From Paenibacillus_E sp964253085 (GTDB taxonomy: Bacteria > Bacillota > Bacilli > Paenibacillales > NBRC-103111): a stretch of DNA of 64,000 nt. Both the position numbers and the translations under genes were made by a program. Where the stretch lies: assembly GCF_964253085.1 (NCBI RefSeq), contig NZ_CAXUQH020000001.1:1240001-1304000 (forward strand). The letters are read 5' to 3'. Below, in pieces: positions 53,664 to 61,108 of this stretch. The first letter of the stretch is position 1, and every line of letters begins with the position of its first letter. The notes below the pieces were generated by a model. It did not search any database, was not told the origin of the DNA, and saw only the letters and a list, made by a program, of their open reading frames with translations.

Positions 53664-55165
53664 ATATCAAAAAAGTGCAACTGCCGCTTCAAACTATCAG
53701 TCTGGTTCTAGGCTTTATGGTATGGGTTATCCTTTCTTCGTTAATGCCATTTATTAAAGAGACGATCAAGCTAACCCCTTCACAGCTCACCTGGGTCACC
53801 GCTATTCCTATCTTGTTTGGTTCAGTCATGCGGGTACCTGTGGGATATTGGACGAATCGTTACGGGGCCAGAAAGCTGTTTGCGATCTCCTTTATACTAT
53901 TGCTTGCGCCTGTTTACTGGGTCAGCCAAGCGAATTCTTTCGGGGATCTCATTATTGGAGGGTTCTTCCTCGGCATTGGCGGGGCTGTATTCTCAGTAGG
54001 TGTGACCTCCTTGCCTAAATATTATCCGAAAGAACGTCATGGCTTCGTGAACGGAATCTACGGGATCGGTAATCTCGGAACAGCGCTCTCCACCTTTGGC
54101 GCGCCTGTCATAGCCAACCAAATAGGTTGGTCCAAAACGGTCATGCTCTACAGCATTCTACTGATCGTCATGGCAGGATTGAACTTCGTTGCCGGGGATC
54201 GCAAAGAGCCTCCTGTACAGACCTCACTTGTTGAGCAAATCAAAGGAGTTGCCGGCAATTCGAAGCTATGGTTATTATGCTTGTTCTACTTTCTTACATT
54301 CGGTTCTTTTGTTGCTTTCACCGTGTATTTACCGAATTTCATGGTCAGCAGCTTTCACCTGTCCAAAGTAGATGCCGGGATGCGTACGGGCGGATTTATC
54401 GTACTGGCAACGGCTATGAGGCCGATCGGGGGCTACCTAGGAGATAAGTTTAACCCATTCAAAATTCTTATGTTTGTTTTTGCTGGCTTAACGGCTTCTG
54501 GTATTTTGCTTTCATTTGCTCCGTCGATGACGTGGTACACAGTCGGTTGCTTAACCATTGCACTGTGTGCAGGAACAGGTAATGGTACCATTTTCAAATT
54601 GGTTCCGATGTATTTCATCAAGCAAGCTGGTATTGCGAATGGTATCATCTCGGCAATGGGTGGTTTGGGTGGATTTTTCCCGCCGCTGCTGCTTACCTTT
54701 CTCTTCAAACTGACAGGTCATTATGCCATTGGATTCATGGCCTTATCCCAAGTGGCGTTGGCCAGCTTAATTCTCATTCTTTGGATGTTCTATAATGAGA
54801 AATTAGGGTTATCTTCACGGATTATTGAAAATACAGTTGAAGGTATCATGGTGACGGATAAGACTGGCAAAATTCATTCGGTGAATGCGGCCTTCACGCA
54901 ACTGACAGGCTATAAAGCCGAAGAAGTCTTGGGGCTGACGCCAAGTGTCCTGAAATCAGGGAAACAGGATCGAACTTTTTACGATACGATGTGGGATGAT
55001 ATTCGCGGTCACGGTTTCTGGCAGGGTGAGATTTGGAATCGTAAGAAGAATGGCGATGTGTATCTGGAATGGCTGACGATAAGTGCAGTCAAGAATGATG
55101 CCGGAGATGTCGTCTATTATTCGGGGATGTTTAGCGATATCACCAAACTGAGAAGCGCGAAATAG
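53660..55165 (+). CDS. NarK/NasA-family nitrate/nitrite transporter fused to a C-terminal PAS domain
   Basis: A 501-residue fusion. Residues 1 to about 380 form a 12-helix MFS transporter of the nitrate/nitrite porter group: RVPVGYWTNRYGARKLF near residue 55, then GGFFLGIGGAVFSVGV with the Gly-rich nitrate signature, and a second Gly-rich GLGGFFPPLLLTF. From about 387 a PAS domain follows without a gap: IIENTVEGIMVTDKTGKIHS, NAAFTQLTGYKAEEVLG, FWQGEIWNRKKNGDVYLEWL, ending VYYSGMFSDITKLR. NarK proteins normally end after the last helix. The PAS would lie in the cytoplasm and may gate transport or report on it. ATG 53660 overlaps the previous stop. Confidence 0.9.
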   Translation: MNIKKVQLPLQTISLVLGFMVWVILSSLMPFIKETIKLTPSQLTWVTAIPILFGSVMRVPVGYWTNRYGARKLFAISFILLLAPVYWVSQANSFGDLIIGGFFLGIGGAVFSVGVTSLPKYYPKERHGFVNGIYGIGNLGTALSTFGAPVIANQIGWSKTVMLYSILLIVMAGLNFVAGDRKEPPVQTSLVEQIKGVAGNSKLWLLCLFYFLTFGSFVAFTVYLPNFMVSSFHLSKVDAGMRTGGFIVLATAMRPIGGYLGDKFNPFKILMFVFAGLTASGILLSFAPSMTWYTVGCLTIALCAGTGNGTIFKLVPMYFIKQAGIANGIISAMGGLGGFFPPLLLTFLFKLTGHYAIGFMALSQVALASLILILWMFYNEKLGLSSRIIENTVEGIMVTDKTGKIHSVNAAFTQLTGYKAEEVLGLTPSVLKSGKQDRTFYDTMWDDIRGHGFWQGEIWNRKKNGDVYLEWLTISAVKNDAGDVVYYSGMFSDITKLRSAK

Positions 55166-55180
55166 GAGGGGTGATGTGAC

Positions 55181-55522
55181 ATGCCGAGTGAGTTTGCTTT
55201 GGATTTATGCTTTATCCGTGAACATGCACAGTCTCCTTTCTATACGATTATCGAACAGCAATTGAATGAGCTTTTCGCAGGAAAGGGAACCTGGTATATT
55301 GATCTGCGCGAACAAGAGGGGCTCGATATCGCTGTTGCCGAAGTCAAAGGTTTGGCGATTTGGGAAAGCGAAGAAGAAATCCTGAATTATATAGAAAAGT
55401 ACGCAATGAGCGGTGAGCCTTCGGAACATGATTGCTGGAACCATCTCCAAGGGTATCAAGTGAAGGTATCGCCAAAAGCAGATGCGGGCTGCTGCCGCTT
55501 GAAGAAGGAGGCACATGTATGA
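55181..55522 (+). CDS. Uncharacterised protein of the nitrate operon (113 aa)
   Basis: A 113-residue soluble acidic protein 15 nt after narK, behind GGAGGGG. Cysteines near residue 10, in a HDCWNHLQGY segment, and in a final GCCRL pair could bind metal. The N-terminal region (YTIIEQQLNELFAGKGTWYIDL) looks alpha/beta. No family is recognised. It is co-translated with the next gene (ATGA overlap), and operon position suggests a role in assembly or regulation of the reductase or the transporter. Confidence 0.65.
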   Translation: MPSEFALDLCFIREHAQSPFYTIIEQQLNELFAGKGTWYIDLREQEGLDIAVAEVKGLAIWESEEEILNYIEKYAMSGEPSEHDCWNHLQGYQVKVSPKADAGCCRLKKEAHV

Positions 55523-55809
55523 AATGGGAAGAACAATTATCACGGTGGCTTGGCACTCAAATTGAAGTGCATATCGAGGATCAGGCTGGACTCGACCCTG
55601 TAGCACCTCCGAAAAAAATGACACTTGAGAAGATACGCATTTCCGAAGACCAAGATTATATGCAAATGTACATGAATGAACATCAGTTTCTAGCCATACC
55701 TTTAAGGGGACAAGAGCTGACGAGCTTAGTAAATTCAGAGCATGGAACAGTTCTCCGATCATCTGACATTGCGGCGCAATTGGTATATAAAGTTCATTTC
55801 GGTTCATAG
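55519..55809 (+). CDS. Uncharacterised protein of the nitrate operon (96 aa)
   Basis: A 96-residue soluble protein from ATG 55519, overlapping the stop of the previous gene and preceded by GAAGGAGG. The frame is open from 55432, but that start has no ribosome site. The middle contains MTLEKIRISEDQDYMQMYMNE and the end VYKVHFGS. No family is recognised. It is the last gene of the operon before a bidirectional terminator. Confidence 0.65.
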   Translation: MKWEEQLSRWLGTQIEVHIEDQAGLDPVAPPKKMTLEKIRISEDQDYMQMYMNEHQFLAIPLRGQELTSLVNSEHGTVLRSSDIAAQLVYKVHFGS

Positions 55810-55840
55810 AAAGCCGACTGTAGGCATTAAAAACGCAAAT

Positions 55841-55876
55841 AAGGACTCCATTTCTCTAGAAATGTGTAGTCCTTTT
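55841..55876. terminator. Bidirectional terminator between the nitrate operon and fnr
   Basis: AAGGACT (55841-55847) pairs with AGTCCTT (55868-55874), with ATTTCT/AGAAAT inside. T and A runs flank both sides, so it suits both convergent units. Confidence 0.8.
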
Positions 55877-55920
55877 AGTTTTGTATTGTGTAGGACAAGA
55901 GTTATTTCCTCCTGAATCAT

Positions 55921-56637
55921 TTACATGCGGCATATTTCAATAGGGCAGTTTTCGCAGTGGCAAATATCGCGGAGGTACGTTACGTCCTTAATGATGATTT
56001 GTCCATGTTGAAACTCGACAGCATCTTCCTTCTTCATATCACTTAACATGCGATTGACGCTTTCACGTGTAGCCCCAATCATATCAGCCATTTCGGAATT
56101 GTTGATCTTATAGTTAATGTGGATATGTTCCCCTTTGGGTACGCCGTATGAATTACTTAACCTGATTAATAAAGAACAGAGCGCGCCTGGCTTGCCGTAC
56201 ATCATTAAATCGCGAAATTTCGATTCAGTCATGCGGTGCATGAGCCCCATCCATTTCATAAATTCAATAGCAAGATCTCCGTGCTGCCATAGCAGGACTT
56301 CGAGATCTTTTCGCTGAATAACACCAATCTCACAATCCTCTGTCACTTCAGCACTGAAGCTCTGCGCCGAGTTCTGAAAGGGATCCATCTGACCGAATAA
56401 GTCACCCGCTTGATGCAGATACAGAATGAAGTTTTTACCTGTTTCAGACAGCTTCGTAATACGGACTCCGCCATGGATGACATAATACAACCGATCTGCA
56501 AGATCGCCTTCCCTAAATAGGAAATCACCATTTGCCGCATGCTTCAGATACATAATGCTTTGTAGTTTGCTGAAATTTTCTTCCGAAAAAAATGTCCTAA
56601 TGCCTCCAGAAGCTTTCACTTTATTTTTCATGGCCAT
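55921..56637 (-). CDS. fnr: FNR-type anaerobic transcription regulator
   Basis: A 238-residue Crp/Fnr protein matching Bacillus FNR in length and C-terminal cluster. The N-terminal part (to about 120) is a cyclic-nucleotide-binding-like beta roll (FREGDLADRLYYVIHGGVRI). A dimerisation helix follows, then a helix-turn-helix MADMIGATRESVNRMLSDMK. The last residues C226, C228, C231 and C236 fit the CxxCxxxxC pattern that holds the [4Fe-4S] oxygen sensor. ATG 56637 is preferred over TTG 56646, which abuts GAGGAG. A FNR palindrome lies 108 bp upstream, so it may autoregulate. It is the presumed master of the boxes in the right half of the window. Confidence 0.95.
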   Translation of the reverse strand: MAMKNKVKASGGIRTFFSEENFSKLQSIMYLKHAANGDFLFREGDLADRLYYVIHGGVRITKLSETGKNFILYLHQAGDLFGQMDPFQNSAQSFSAEVTEDCEIGVIQRKDLEVLLWQHGDLAIEFMKWMGLMHRMTESKFRDLMMYGKPGALCSLLIRLSNSYGVPKGEHIHINYKINNSEMADMIGATRESVNRMLSDMKKEDAVEFQHGQIIIKDVTYLRDICHCENCPIEICRM

Positions 56638-56744
56638 GGGGACCAACTCCTCAACGTTTCTTGTTAGCTATATCATAATGGTTTTACCTGAATTTGGTTA
56701 TCGGGAGTTCTACTGATCTTTTAAGGTGAAACTCCCTATCTTGT

Positions 56745-56760
56745 TGTGAGAAAAATCACA
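56745..56760. promoter_or_regulatory. FNR palindrome between fnr and the nreA-like gene
   Basis: Perfect half sites TGTGA-GAAAAA-TCACA. On the fnr side a poor TAAAAG is at the class II distance; on the nreA side TACACT (56786-56791) is 36 bp away. It may serve either or both, so orientation is unresolved. Confidence 0.75.
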
Positions 56761-56878
56761 GTTTAAACCCTTACTTCTCTGGCGATACACTAAGGCGAAA
56801 TGGGGGATAGATTGCTTAAACCCCTGATGCGGAAATCAGGGTTTTCCCTGACTTACAAGAAGAAAAGAAAGGACTACA

Positions 56879-57391
56879 ATGGTAGGTAAGGAGATTCTGC
56901 ATGGTTTCGTCGAAACGGAGGTGGCCGGTATGGCGATTGGCGATGCAAGCATACTAGAAGAACTGAAGCTTCTGCGAAGCTTGACATCGAGCGATTTCAT
57001 TGCGTTGGCGCCTCTTCAAGAGCATGCAGGGCGCAACTGCTGGAAATATGTAATGGGAAACAGTAATGATCGCTATCAACAAATGGTGATAAAAGTAGGC
57101 TTAGGATTAGCAGGTTCTGCTCTGCGTCTTGGCAGATGGGTAAAGCTCGATGATATGCATCCTAGGATTAATCAAGAAAGACTCAATTGTCCCCTCATGC
57201 TTGCGGAGCAATTACAGACGGCAGCTGCATTTCCACTCGTGACAAATTCCAGCTCTCAGATAAAGGGGTTGCTTTTCATCGGGAAGAGAGAACATCCTAG
57301 ATTTGAACGAAACGAATTGCTTGCGGTTCACGATAAAATCTACACATTAGCTTCGTTACTGGAGGGAATGAAAGAAGAAACCGCGAAATGA
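56879..57391 (+). CDS. nreA: NreA-like GAF-domain nitrate sensor
   Basis: A 170-residue single GAF-domain protein. CWKYVMGNSNDRYQQMVIKV, then GLGLAGSALRLGRWVKL, then a NCPLMLAEQLQTAAAFPLV core resemble staphylococcal NreA, which binds nitrate and holds back the kinase NreB when nitrate is absent. ATG 56879 has AAAGGAC nearby; an internal ATG at 56930 has GGAGG 8 nt upstream and would give 153 residues, closer to the length I recall for NreA, so the start is uncertain. It precedes the response regulator and kinase genes, which supports the nreABC reading, though here the order is A-C-B. Confidence 0.75.
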   Translation: MVGKEILHGFVETEVAGMAIGDASILEELKLLRSLTSSDFIALAPLQEHAGRNCWKYVMGNSNDRYQQMVIKVGLGLAGSALRLGRWVKLDDMHPRINQERLNCPLMLAEQLQTAAAFPLVTNSSSQIKGLLFIGKREHPRFERNELLAVHDKIYTLASLLEGMKEETAK

Positions 57392-57418
57392 GTTCCCTTA
57401 CTGGAATTCATTTTTTTT
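57390..57418 (+). terminator. Short terminator after the nreA-like gene
   Basis: GAGTTCC (57390-57396) pairs with GGAATTC (57403-57409), with one G·T, followed by a run of eight T. Readthrough into nreC is possible. Confidence 0.65.
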
Positions 57419-57479
57419 GTTATGATAAGAACAGAATAAGAGGGATCGGTAGCACAAGCCGGTTTAAAGGAGGATGGGT

Positions 57480-58133
57480 ATGCTGAAAGTTCTAGTAGTA
57501 GATGATCACGCCGTAGTTAGGTCGGGATTAATGATGCTGCTCCATGGTAAGCATAACATGGAAGTAATCGGGGAAGCTGCTGACGGCGAAGAGGGGATCC
57601 AGGCAGCCCAACTGCTGAAACCGGATGTGGTCTTGATGGACCTGAATATGCCTTCTGGTATGGATGGACTCACTGCGACAACGGAACTGAGGCGTCTAAT
57701 GCCCGATTTAGCCATTTTGATATTAACGATGCATGATGATGACGAATACTTATTTAGAGCCATTCATGTTGGCGCTTCAGGATACATTTTGAAAAGTGCG
57801 CCGCACGAGGAACTGCTGACGGCTATCCGCTCCGTTGCAGCGGGGAATGCGTATTTATATCCAACGGCAACGAAGAGGCTCATGAATGAATATATAGAAC
57901 GTTTGAAGCAAGGCGAAAATGCGGACACCTTTGAATCTCTTTCGGAGCGGGAACGGGAAGTTCTCGCCTTAATTGCCAAAGGATTCTCTAATAAAGAAAT
58001 CGCGGAACAATTGATCATCAGCGTCAAAACAGTGGAGTCACATAAAAGCAACGTAATGGAGAAGCTAGGTCTGAAGACGAGGCCAGAATTAGTGAAATAT
58101 GCAGTGAAGAAAGGACTGTTGAACTTTGAGTAA
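57480..58133 (+). CDS. nreC: LuxR-type response regulator, NreC-like
   Basis: A 217-residue NarL/FixJ-family regulator. Receiver domain with D8/D9 and phosphoacceptor D54 (VVLMDLNMP), and a C-terminal LuxR helix-turn-helix (LSEREREVLALIAKGFSNKE ... SVKTVESHKSNVMEKLG). AAAGGAGG ends directly before ATG 57474, so ATG 57480, 6 nt further on, is chosen. It overlaps the kinase start by 8 nt. In staphylococci NreC activates nitrate and nitrite reductase and narK genes; the same role is inferred for the operon at 49178. Confidence 0.9.
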   Translation: MLKVLVVDDHAVVRSGLMMLLHGKHNMEVIGEAADGEEGIQAAQLLKPDVVLMDLNMPSGMDGLTATTELRRLMPDLAILILTMHDDDEYLFRAIHVGASGYILKSAPHEELLTAIRSVAAGNAYLYPTATKRLMNEYIERLKQGENADTFESLSEREREVLALIAKGFSNKEIAEQLIISVKTVESHKSNVMEKLGLKTRPELVKYAVKKGLLNFE

Positions 58134-59238
58134 GGATTTGAACCGGGAATACCCGGAAGTTATAGGCGAAAATGTAACGGAATTATTAAGTCGTCTTGAC
58201 GAACATATCTCTGACTCCTTGTTTCAGCAGGACTTGAGGCAGTCGCTTAAACAATTAGCCAATGTCAAATTTGCCCTTGATGAATCATCGATCGTTGCGG
58301 TTACTGACCATAAAGGAAAGATTCAATATGTGAATGATAAATTTTGTGAAATATCGAAATATGACCGAATGGAGCTTCTCGGTAGAGATCATCGCATTAT
58401 TAATTCGGGCTATCACGCCAAGGAATTCATGATGGACTTGTGGCGGACGATTTCCTCGGGGCAAGTCTGGCGTGGCGAAATTAAAAATAAGGCCAAAGAC
58501 GGCAGCTTCTATTGGGTAGACACAACTATCGTTCCCTTTGTGGACGAACAAGGGAAATCCTACCAATATCTGGCCATTCGAAATGAAGTAACGGAATTAA
58601 AGCGGGTGCAAGAAGAACTCCAACTGATGATGTCACAGGTCATACAAATCCAAGAGGAAGAACGCAGGAAGTTTTCCCGCGAGCTGCATGATGGTATTGG
58701 TCAAAGTCTGTTTTCCTTGTTGATTCAGATGGATAGGCTGATCGGGGAAGGGGAGACGATGAATCCGGAAATGGCGTTTCTTAGGCAGAATGTTTCTGGC
58801 ATCATCGAAGAAGTACGAAGTCTAGCGTGGCAGATCCGACCTTCCGTATTGGATGATTTAGGCGTTGTGCCTGCGATTCGAACTTATATTGAAAATTTCA
58901 CGGATCATTACGGTATACGGGTAAAACTGGATAGCAATTTACGCAGACGACTTGGAGCACTTGAGGAAACCACTGTATATCGAGTGATACAAGAAGCGCT
59001 TACCAATACTGCGAAGTACGCGGATGTATCAGAGGCCAGTGTTATTGTTCATGATAGTGACTCGATTGTCGAGGTTCAAATAGCAGACAAGGGAAAAGGC
59101 TTTACCAGAAATAACAGCTTTAAAGGAGTAGGTCTCTTTAGTATGGAAGAGAGAGCCAAAAGTATTGGCGGTAAGTTATCGATTCACTCGGAATTGGGAG
59201 AAGGAACAACATTGACCTTAATTGTTCCCATGAAATGA
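58126..59238 (+). CDS. nreB: NreB-like cytoplasmic PAS histidine kinase
   Basis: A 370-residue soluble kinase with no membrane helix. A PAS domain (about 55-165: VNDKFCEISKYDRMELLGRD, WRGEIKNKAKDGSFYWVDT) is followed by a HisKA_3 domain with phosphoacceptor His188 in RRKFSRELHDGIG and a HATPase ending LTLIVPMK. Its partner is the NreC-like regulator. The start is TTG 58126, with AAGGAC about 9 nt upstream. Staphylococcal NreB senses oxygen through four PAS cysteines holding a [4Fe-4S] cluster; only one cysteine is visible in this PAS domain, so a different cofactor or signal is likely. Its PAS resembles the one on NarK. Confidence 0.85.
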   Translation: MSKDLNREYPEVIGENVTELLSRLDEHISDSLFQQDLRQSLKQLANVKFALDESSIVAVTDHKGKIQYVNDKFCEISKYDRMELLGRDHRIINSGYHAKEFMMDLWRTISSGQVWRGEIKNKAKDGSFYWVDTTIVPFVDEQGKSYQYLAIRNEVTELKRVQEELQLMMSQVIQIQEEERRKFSRELHDGIGQSLFSLLIQMDRLIGEGETMNPEMAFLRQNVSGIIEEVRSLAWQIRPSVLDDLGVVPAIRTYIENFTDHYGIRVKLDSNLRRRLGALEETTVYRVIQEALTNTAKYADVSEASVIVHDSDSIVEVQIADKGKGFTRNNSFKGVGLFSMEERAKSIGGKLSIHSELGEGTTLTLIVPMK

Positions 59239-59262
59239 TTGTGGTAGCGGCACTGTTTGTTA

Positions 59263-59302
59263 GAGGACGTGACTCCCTGAGTAGGGTGGCACGTCCTTTT
59301 TG
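59263..59302 (+). terminator. Intrinsic terminator after nreB
   Basis: AGGACGTG (59264-59271) pairs with CACGTCCT (59290-59297), with CTCCCT opposite AGGGTG inside, followed by TTTT. Confidence 0.8.
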
Positions 59303-59319
59303 GATTAGCTCATGAAAAG

Positions 59320-59362
59320 TGTGATTTAGATAACATCTTAGGTTAAAGGTATCGTGTAAACT
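59320..59362 (+). promoter_or_regulatory. FNR promoter for the truncated haemoglobin gene
   Basis: TGTGA-TTTAGA-TAACA (59320-59335, centre 59327.5) and TAAACT (59357-59362), exactly 32 bp apart. The right half site is degenerate. Confidence 0.7.
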
Positions 59363-59412
59363 AGGGAGGTATAATATTTCTAGATGAGTCGAAAGGGAGG
59401 CAATTAACAGAT

Positions 59413-59781
59413 ATGGAACTGTATGATTATATCGGTGGAGAAACGACAATACGAAATATTGTGGACGCTTTTTATCCAAAAGTTCTGGCACATCCTTTGC
59501 TTGCACCTATATTTCCAGAGGATATGGAACCATTAATTGAAAAGCAGTTTCAGTTTTTAACTCAATTTTTTGGCGGGCCTTCCTTATATACAGACGAACA
59601 TGGTAATCCAATGATGAGAGCGCGGCATGCGCCTTTCCCGATTACTAGGGAACGGGCAGATGCTTGGCTTACGTGCATGCAAAGAGCACTTGAGGAAGTT
59701 GTTCCTTCAAATGGGGTGCGTGCAATTATTTTAGACCGCTTGAAAGGTCCGGCCTACTTTTTTGTAAATAAAGAAGCGTAG
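59413..59781 (+). CDS. Truncated haemoglobin (group II-like)
   Basis: A 122-residue 2-on-2 haemoglobin. The opening YDYIGGETTIRNIVDAFYPKV, the EF region FLTQFFGGPSLYTDEHG and the haem-proximal RARHAPFPITRERADAWL with its histidine are typical of group II members. It would bind O2 or NO, and probably detoxifies NO or serves oxygen chemistry under low O2. GGGAGG precedes ATG 59413. Its FNR-like promoter groups it with Ric and the hemerythrins. Confidence 0.92.
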   Translation: MELYDYIGGETTIRNIVDAFYPKVLAHPLLAPIFPEDMEPLIEKQFQFLTQFFGGPSLYTDEHGNPMMRARHAPFPITRERADAWLTCMQRALEEVVPSNGVRAIILDRLKGPAYFFVNKEA

Positions 59782-59845
59782 ACAGTATTTCAACACGCAG
59801 ACTTGGCACAAAATGCAGAGTCTGTTTTTTATTTATTTAAAGAGG

Positions 59846-59889
59846 TGTGACTTAAATCACACAGGTTTAGCCTCAAAAGGGATTAGAAT
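59846..59889 (+). promoter_or_regulatory. FNR promoter for the small membrane protein
   Basis: Perfect half sites TGTGA-CTTAAA-TCACA (59846-59861, centre 59853.5), with TAGAAT (59884-59889) 33 bp away. Confidence 0.8.
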
Positions 59890-59935
59890 GTAAAGAGCAC
59901 CTGAGTCAGATTTTTTACGAAAAGGGGAGATCTCC

Positions 59936-60142
59936 ATGGTATCTTACATTTTTATTGCTTCTATTTCAATCATCTCCATTCTAGCAACATTTGCAGTGGG
60001 GTTTTCCAAAGGAAATCAAAATGAAGATGACCAATATACGAAGAAAACGAAAAACAATATGTTCAGATTAACGCTTTTGAATGCGTTGTATGTCGTTATT
60101 CTGGTCGTTGTTTTGGTTGTCTATTTAATGTATTTTCAGTGA
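59936..60142 (+). CDS. Small membrane protein under FNR control
   Basis: A 68-residue protein with two hydrophobic helices (about 2-22 and 47-67) joined by a charged loop (KGNQNEDDQYTKKTKNN). AAAAGGGGAG precedes ATG 59936. It is a single-gene unit with its own FNR box and terminator, which argues that it is expressed and useful under anoxia. No family is recognised; a small respiratory-complex accessory subunit is one possibility. Confidence 0.75.
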   Translation: MVSYIFIASISIISILATFAVGFSKGNQNEDDQYTKKTKNNMFRLTLLNALYVVILVVVLVVYLMYFQ

Positions 60143-60152
60143 TAAACGTGAG

Positions 60153-60195
60153 AAAACAGAAGTGTTATCCAACCAGTGGGCACTTCTGTTTTTTT
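60153..60195 (+). terminator. Intrinsic terminator
   Basis: AAAACAGAAGTG (60153-60164) pairs with CACTTCTGTTTT (60181-60192), loop 16 nt, run of seven T. The region 60196-60310 shows nothing else. Confidence 0.88.
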
Positions 60196-60325
60196 ATGCT
60201 ATACAGCGACAATCGGCTAAAGAGTAGTTAGCTTATTTTTAACTTAAGGTGGGTGAGCTGGAGTAAAGTCTGGCTCATTTTTTTGCATGTTAACATTAAA
60301 TTAGTAAACAGGAAGGGGAATGACA

Positions 60326-61024
60326 ATGAATGAAAGAACTATGGATCCCGGAGTGCTCCTTCGCCAAGTTCCGTTGTTTCGCGATTTGTCCGACGGAGAA
60401 ATGGAAGGTCTTTGCAGGATGATGATTCAGCGCTCCTATCGTAAAAAAACGATCGTATTTACGGAAGGCAGTGAAAAAGAAGCTGTATATTTTATCCAAA
60501 GCGGGCTAATCAAAACGTACAAGACGGATGAAAATGGACATCAACAAATCGTATCTTTTCTGAAAACCGGTGATATGTTTCCGCATACCGGGTTGTTTCA
60601 TACGAATCAATATCCAGCTACGGCAGAAACGATTGTACCCACGACGCTGCTTGCGATGCCCATCAAGCCCTTTGAGGTTTTTCTTAGTAATACCCCCGGC
60701 ATCGCGGTTAAACTGTTAAGGGTGATGAGCGAGAAAATCCTTGAACTGCAAGGGAAGCTGCAGGAACTGACAGGACAAGATGTGCAAAACCGAGGGCAGC
60801 TATTTCTACTAAAGCTCGCAGAGACGAACGGCAGGGAAAAAAGCGGGAAACTGCTTATTGAAATACCTATGACCCACCAAGATATCGCTAGTGCAATAGG
60901 TACGACTAGGGAAACGGTTAACCGTCTATTAAATCAGCTTCGCAAGGAGGGCATTGTAGAAGCCGATCGTTCAGGGTTTGTGATTCATGATATCGAGGCG
61001 CTCCGACACTGGAGAGACAATTAA
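60326..61024 (+). CDS. Crp/Fnr-family regulator without the FNR cysteine cluster
   Basis: A 232-residue Crp/Fnr protein: beta roll (LFRDLSDGEMEGLCRMM; EGSEKEAVYFIQSGLIKTYK), dimer helix, and helix-turn-helix DIASAIGTTRETVNRLLNQL. It has no C-terminal cysteine motif and only one cysteine, so it does not sense oxygen like FNR. Its DNA-reading helix (TTRETVNRLL) resembles that of the FNR at 55921 (ATRESVNRML), so overlapping sites are possible. ATG 60326 has GGAAGGGG 7 nt upstream; ATG 60320 is too close. A role sensing NO, CO or a metabolite is plausible but unproven. Confidence 0.85.
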   Translation: MNERTMDPGVLLRQVPLFRDLSDGEMEGLCRMMIQRSYRKKTIVFTEGSEKEAVYFIQSGLIKTYKTDENGHQQIVSFLKTGDMFPHTGLFHTNQYPATAETIVPTTLLAMPIKPFEVFLSNTPGIAVKLLRVMSEKILELQGKLQELTGQDVQNRGQLFLLKLAETNGREKSGKLLIEIPMTHQDIASAIGTTRETVNRLLNQLRKEGIVEADRSGFVIHDIEALRHWRDN

Positions 61025-61108
61025 TGCTGTTAAATATCCATATAAGCACTTCTTCATCATATTGAAGTTTAGAATGTTCGAATGTGAAGAAGATTACCAA
61101 TTCGGGTA

